Assembly: GCA_027365715.1 (NCBI GenBank)
Contig: DAHXLZ010000018.1
Location: 1-9,810 of the forward strand
Source: Methanomassiliicoccales archaeon
GTDB lineage: Archaea; Thermoplasmatota; Thermoplasmata; Sysuiplasmatales; Sysuiplasmataceae
Direction of reading: 5' to 3'
Length of the DNA stretch: 9,810 nucleotides
Shown here: positions 7,170 to 9,810 of the stretch, piece by piece
Layout of the letters: every line of letters starts with the position of its first letter
How positions within the stretch are numbered: position 1 is the first letter of the stretch
Position numbers and translations under genes: made by a program
Notes under the pieces: generated by a model
Told to the model about the DNA's origin: nothing
Databases searched by the model: none
What the model saw: only the letters and a program-made list of their open reading frames with translations

Positions 7170-7907
7170 TTGAAAAGATTCTTCATGGGCAGACGCAAAG
7201 TCTTTTTAGTGTTAATTGTCTGTCTTATTGTAGTTTCTTCCGTTTACGCTATAACAGGTTTTCGTTTTAGTCAGAGGCCGAAGCCGGTCTTTGTTTACAG
7301 CACAACCAATCACGAATTCGTAAATGTATCGTGGCCACATGGAAGTTATTATACAGCTTTTGGCAACATAAATGGCACAACCCATTTCGGCCTGAACAAA
7401 TCACACATGAATTCTATTCTGTACTTAAACATCATAGGAGGTGCTGATGCATTTGGCAGCCCCAACGGGCCGCTGACTATATTCCATGCATATATCAACG
7501 GTTCCGTCAATAGTACTCTAAGACCCGATCTTGGAGGTTTGACTTTCAATGATTTCGGCAATAATACTGATCCCGTCTCGTTGGCACAAACTTTACCGCT
7601 ATTTGATGTGAGTAACTTCCACGACGTCAATTTTTCAAATAAAACCATTCTTCAGAGAACGAATGTTGAACTTCGTGGATTTAGCGGTTTTGGCTCGTTC
7701 TCTGTATATGGCAAATTAATAAATGAGAATTCAGGGACTAATGTCAGGAATGCTGACTATTATTTCAGTTTTGGCGTCATCGTTGAAGTTTTTCAACCAA
7801 CGCCCTACAATGTTACGCACACGACTTTCAATTTCATTGCTTATCTCACAGGATTTGCAAATCCTCTCGCCTGCGAAATAACACTGAACATAACAGGCAA
7901 TACATAG
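7170..7907 (+). CDS. Exported or membrane-anchored protein of unknown function
   Basis: I do not recognise this family. The start is uncertain. TTG 7170 is preceded at 3 bases by GGTGAT (7161-7166), an exact match to the archaeal anti-Shine-Dalgarno, and is preferred (245 residues). TTG 7155 and ATG 7185 are in-frame alternatives, and ATG 7185 still keeps the whole signal. The N-terminus is basic (KRFFMGRRK) and then hydrophobic (VFLVLIVCLIVVSSVYAI), so it is a signal peptide or N-terminal anchor. The rest has about ten N-glycosylation sequons, alternating hydrophobic residues consistent with beta structure and one cysteine near the C-terminus. There is no second clear membrane segment. The gene lies 47 bases after the Hint-domain gene on the same strand with no obvious promoter between, so co-transcription is likely. 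A structural or functional partnership with the large surface protein is inferred from context only. Confidence 0.8.
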   Translation: MKRFFMGRRKVFLVLIVCLIVVSSVYAITGFRFSQRPKPVFVYSTTNHEFVNVSWPHGSYYTAFGNINGTTHFGLNKSHMNSILYLNIIGGADAFGSPNGPLTIFHAYINGSVNSTLRPDLGGLTFNDFGNNTDPVSLAQTLPLFDVSNFHDVNFSNKTILQRTNVELRGFSGFGSFSVYGKLINENSGTNVRNADYYFSFGVIVEVFQPTPYNVTHTTFNFIAYLTGFANPLACEITLNITGNT

Positions 7908-7908
7908 G

Positions 7909-8004
7909 AACGATGCAATTAAAGAGATGAGCGTTCTGAGGTCCGGCAATAATTATGCCTTTTTCCAACCCATATCGACATCAATAGGGAAAGAGATGTC
8001 CTAA
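7909..8004 (+). pseudogene. Unidentified short coding remnant cut by an insertion sequence
   Basis: The plus frame reads NDAIKEMSVLRSGNNYAFFQ and PISTSIGKEM, then runs into the left end of the ISAzo13-like element (8000) and stops at TAA 8002-8004. It has no upstream gene body and only one internal ATG (7927). It could be the middle of a gene broken by the insertion, or chance coding-like sequence. The T-tract near 7959-7964 could instead serve as a terminator for the preceding gene. The rest of 7908-7999 shows nothing else recognisable. Confidence 0.22.
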
Positions 8005-8043
8005 GGGCTTGCTAGTGAATCATTTGAACTATTTTTGACATCA
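8000..8043 (+). repeat. Left terminal inverted repeat of ISAzo13-like element
   Basis: This pairs with the reverse complement of 9269-9312. Best-matching core: GCTAGTGAATCATTT here against GATAGTGAATAATTT there. The outer part starts CCTAAGGGC against CCTTAGTGC. Roughly three quarters of aligned positions match. Confidence 0.7.
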
Positions 8044-8092
8044 CCTGGTCAAGATACACTCTAACAACGGCGCTTCGTACTGGTCAGGTTTA

Positions 8093-9255
8093 ATGCCAGA
8101 TCTCAACCAGGCACAGAGGAGAACGACGGCCGGCGCCATCTACCTGCAACTCGGAAGAGGAGAGCAGAAAAATGTCTTCCGCATGATGAAACTCTCACGT
8201 GCCACTGTGATAAAGGGGAAGAAGGAGATTCTCTCGGCCAATCCGCTCAACGCCGAAAGGGTGAGGAGGAAAGGAGCAGGAAGGAAACCGCTCGAAGCAA
8301 CAGACAGGAAGATCGTCGCAGTGTTCAGGCATATTGTCGAGGAGAATACTGCGAGAAGTCCCATAGCACATCTGGTCTGGACGCACAAGTCCATCAGGAC
8401 ACTTGCCGTCGAGATGGCGCACATGGACCATCCGGTGGTGTCGTGCGCCTCAGCTGCAAGGCTCCTCCGCTAAATGGACTATTCGCTGCAGTCAAACAGG
8501 AAGGACATGGAGGGCTTCTCCCTTCCGGAGAGGGATAGGCAGTTCCGTTACATCAACAGAAAGGTTACGGAGTTCCAGAAGAGCGGCAATCCCGTCCTCT
8601 CCGTCGACACGAATAAGAGGGAACTGACAGTCAATTTCAGGAACGCAGGCAGCACATACAGGCCGAAAGACAAACCCTTAGAGGTCAACACATACGATTT
8701 CGGATACCTGAGGGATGGTGTGACCATACCGTACCGCGCATATGATGTTAATGGCAACGAGGGTTTTGTAAGCGTGGTCATCACTGACGACACCGCCGAA
8801 TTTGCGGTCGAAACGCTGCGATGGTGGTGGAAGCGCTACGGCGGCAGGGCATATTCCGGGTCGACGGGACAGTTCATACGTGCAGACGGCCGGGGAAAGC
8901 AGCAGCCGCCGACATGGATGGATGTATCATCTGCAGCAGCTCTCCGGCAAGATAGGCATTCCAGTCACAGTCTTCCATTATCCGCCTGGCACCAGCAAGT
9001 GGAACAGAATTGGACAAAGGCTGTTTTCATACATACGCATGAACTGGCAGGGAAAGCCGCTGGAAACCTACCAAACAGTCGTCAATCTGATCGGTGGGAC
9101 AAACAAACAGAAGCGGCCTGAAGGTCCACGCAAGGCTTGACAGAAGGAAGTGCGAGAACGGAGAGCGCATAGACTTCGCGGCGATGAAACATCTCAACAT
9201 CCGCCAGCACAGAACGCTTCCGCAATGGAACTACACCATAATGCCTTCCGCCTGA
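8093..9255 (+). pseudogene. ISAzo13-family DDE transposase, inactivated
   Basis: Recognised from family segments in order: GAGRKPLEATD; WTHKSIRTLA; ARLLR then MDYSLQSNRKDMEG; RDRQFRYIN; VLSVDTNKREL (first catalytic Asp); AYDVNGNEGFVSVVI; DDTAEFAVETLRWWW; FIRADG (second Asp); HYPPGTSKWN; YIRMNWQGKPLE; GLKVHARLDRRKCENG; LPQWNYTIMP. Lesions: an in-frame TAA at 8471-8473 inside the conserved ARLL(R)-x-MDYSLQ segment; a +1 frameshift near 8890; glycine GGA (9012-9014) where family members have the catalytic Glu (NRIGQRLF against NKIEHRLF); and a second +1 frameshift near 9110-9114. After both shifts the frame ends at TGA 9253-9255. ATG 8093 is the first start in frame; an in-frame TGA at 8036-8038 limits any earlier one. 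Total length without lesions would be about 387 residues. Confidence 0.9.
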
Positions 9256-9268
9256 GTCACACATTTAT

Positions 9269-9312
9269 TGCAGTCACAAATAATATAAATTATTCACTAT
9301 CAGGCACTAAGG
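9269..9312 (-). repeat. Right terminal inverted repeat of ISAzo13-like element
   Basis: This is the inverted partner of 8000-8043 and starts 13 bases after the transposase stop. It is AT-rich inside (AATAATATAAATTATTCACT) and ends in CACTAAGG. Confidence 0.7.
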
Positions 9313-9314
9313 TA

Positions 9315-9551
9315 TCATTCAGTCCTTCTGACCGTATCCATCAGTTTGTAAGCCTTGACTTCATCTTTGTGCATAGCTGCATGAATAACCATGCAAACCA
9401 TTGCAGTCTTTGATCGCGTTATCCTGTCAGGCAAATCCGAAACAAATTTCCTGATTACAGGATCATCGATGTATCGTTGAACCGTCTTCTTGAGTTCCCA
9501 GATGTCCGAGAGTTCCTTCGTGAAAATTCGAAGTTCGTGAGAAGTATTTAG
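9315..9551 (-). pseudogene. Unidentified C-terminal coding fragment
   Basis: A 78-codon minus-strand frame is open from an in-frame TGA (plus 9552-9554) to TGA (plus 9315-9317). It reads RIFTKELSDIWELKKTVQRY, IDDPVIRKFVSDLP, then DRITRSKTAMVCMV, ending MDTVRRTE. The mix of amphipathic helices looks like a real protein end and is not a shadow of any plus-strand gene. It has no start codon near its beginning, so it is a truncated 3' end. The stop lies immediately outside the insertion-sequence end at 9312. Function not recognised. Confidence 0.4.
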
Positions 9552-9565
9552 TCATTCACCAGCGC

Positions 9566-9760
9566 TCAGTAGTCCCGCATATTGGGTGCGGCAACGGGCC
9601 GGAGCATGATGATGCCTGTGACTTTGCAGATTTCAGAACATGCTTCAGCATGAACAATGTGAAGCATGGGCTGAAGAGTTGCGTCATGCAACGGAGTTCA
9701 GCCGTCTGATTCCTGCATTATGCGGTCATGGACCGTTTCACGTATCATTGTGAATGGCAT
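9566..9760 (-). pseudogene. Possible decayed coding fragment with one internal stop
   Basis: From ATG at plus 9758-9760 the minus frame reads MPFTMIRETVHDRIMQESDG, a TGA (plus 9698-9700), then continues open through MLHIVHAEACSEICKVTGII to a stop at plus 9566-9568. It may belong to the same broken gene as the fragment at 9315-9551, which lies in a different frame. It is equally possible that it is non-coding. I see nothing else in 9552-9810 beyond a short open stretch (AEELKKEVFTAYVSS) at the window edge. Confidence 0.2.
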
Positions 9761-9810
9761 ATCAGGAAGAGACGTATGCCGTGAATACCTCCTTCTTCAG
9801 CTCTTCGGCG

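Larger units (their letters stand above)
8000..9312 (+). mobile_element. ISAzo13-like insertion sequence, about 1.3 kb, degenerate
   Basis: The element is delimited by long imperfect terminal inverted repeats (8000-8043 and 9269-9312) and contains one dead ISAzo13-family transposase gene. Its size of about 1313 bp is compatible with that family. Flanking trinucleotides (tgt on the left, tat on the right) are not identical, so no target duplication can be shown. The transposase carries at least four independent lesions, so the element cannot move by itself unless an intact copy acts in trans. Confidence 0.8.

Noticed and set aside
8093..9121. Two separate adjacent genes (8093-8473 and 8474-9121).
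   Set aside because: They are in the same frame, separated only by a TAA within a conserved ISAzo13 segment, so this is one gene with a nonsense mutation.
1..9810. CRISPR array, tRNA or rRNA genes.
   Set aside because: No regularly spaced short repeats, no cloverleaf-like segments and no rRNA-like sequence were seen in reading the window.

Overview
The window looks archaeal and most resembles the genome of an acid-loving Thermoplasmatales-type organism. This is a judgement from content, not a database result. It rests on large secreted proteins rich in N-glycosylation sequons (DUF2341 repeats, a C-terminal Hint domain), an archaeal ISH3-like transposase, a VapB-like antitoxin remnant and a GGTGAT Shine-Dalgarno before a TTG start. 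Catalase-peroxidase also occurs in such archaea.

Layout. (1) Positions 2-1246 are the C-terminal half of a catalase-peroxidase (KatG), cut by the window edge. (2) Positions 1247-1746 are a scrapyard between KatG and an insertion sequence. It holds a probable IS200/IS605-type right end with a hairpin and a minus-strand TnpB-like tail, then a VapB-like antitoxin fragment with no toxin. (3) Positions 1723-3096 are an ISH3-like insertion sequence. It is bounded by a perfect 12-bp terminal inverted repeat and its DDE transposase has an N-terminal frameshift. (4) Positions 3172-7907 hold two same-strand genes for exported proteins. The first is a 1316-residue surface protein: N-terminal hydrophobic anchor or signal, two carboxypeptidase-regulatory-like folds, two tandem DUF2341 plus lectin-like modules, and a C-terminal Hint (hedgehog/intein) domain. 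The second is a roughly 245-residue exported protein of unknown function 47 bases downstream. (5) Positions 8000-9312 are an ISAzo13-like insertion sequence with long imperfect terminal inverted repeats. Its transposase is dead: one nonsense codon, two frameshifts and loss of the catalytic glutamate. (6) Positions 9313-9810 hold decayed minus-strand coding fragments that I cannot identify.

The two exported-protein genes are the only intact complete genes. They sit between two decaying insertion sequences and among broken gene ends, which suggests an accessory surface-protein locus in a rearranged region. The Hint domain is the most interesting item. It keeps the nucleophilic cysteine, lacks the usual block-B histidine and ends without an intein-type His-Asn splice motif. 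If active, it would more likely cleave or ligate the ectodomain in a hedgehog-like way than splice.
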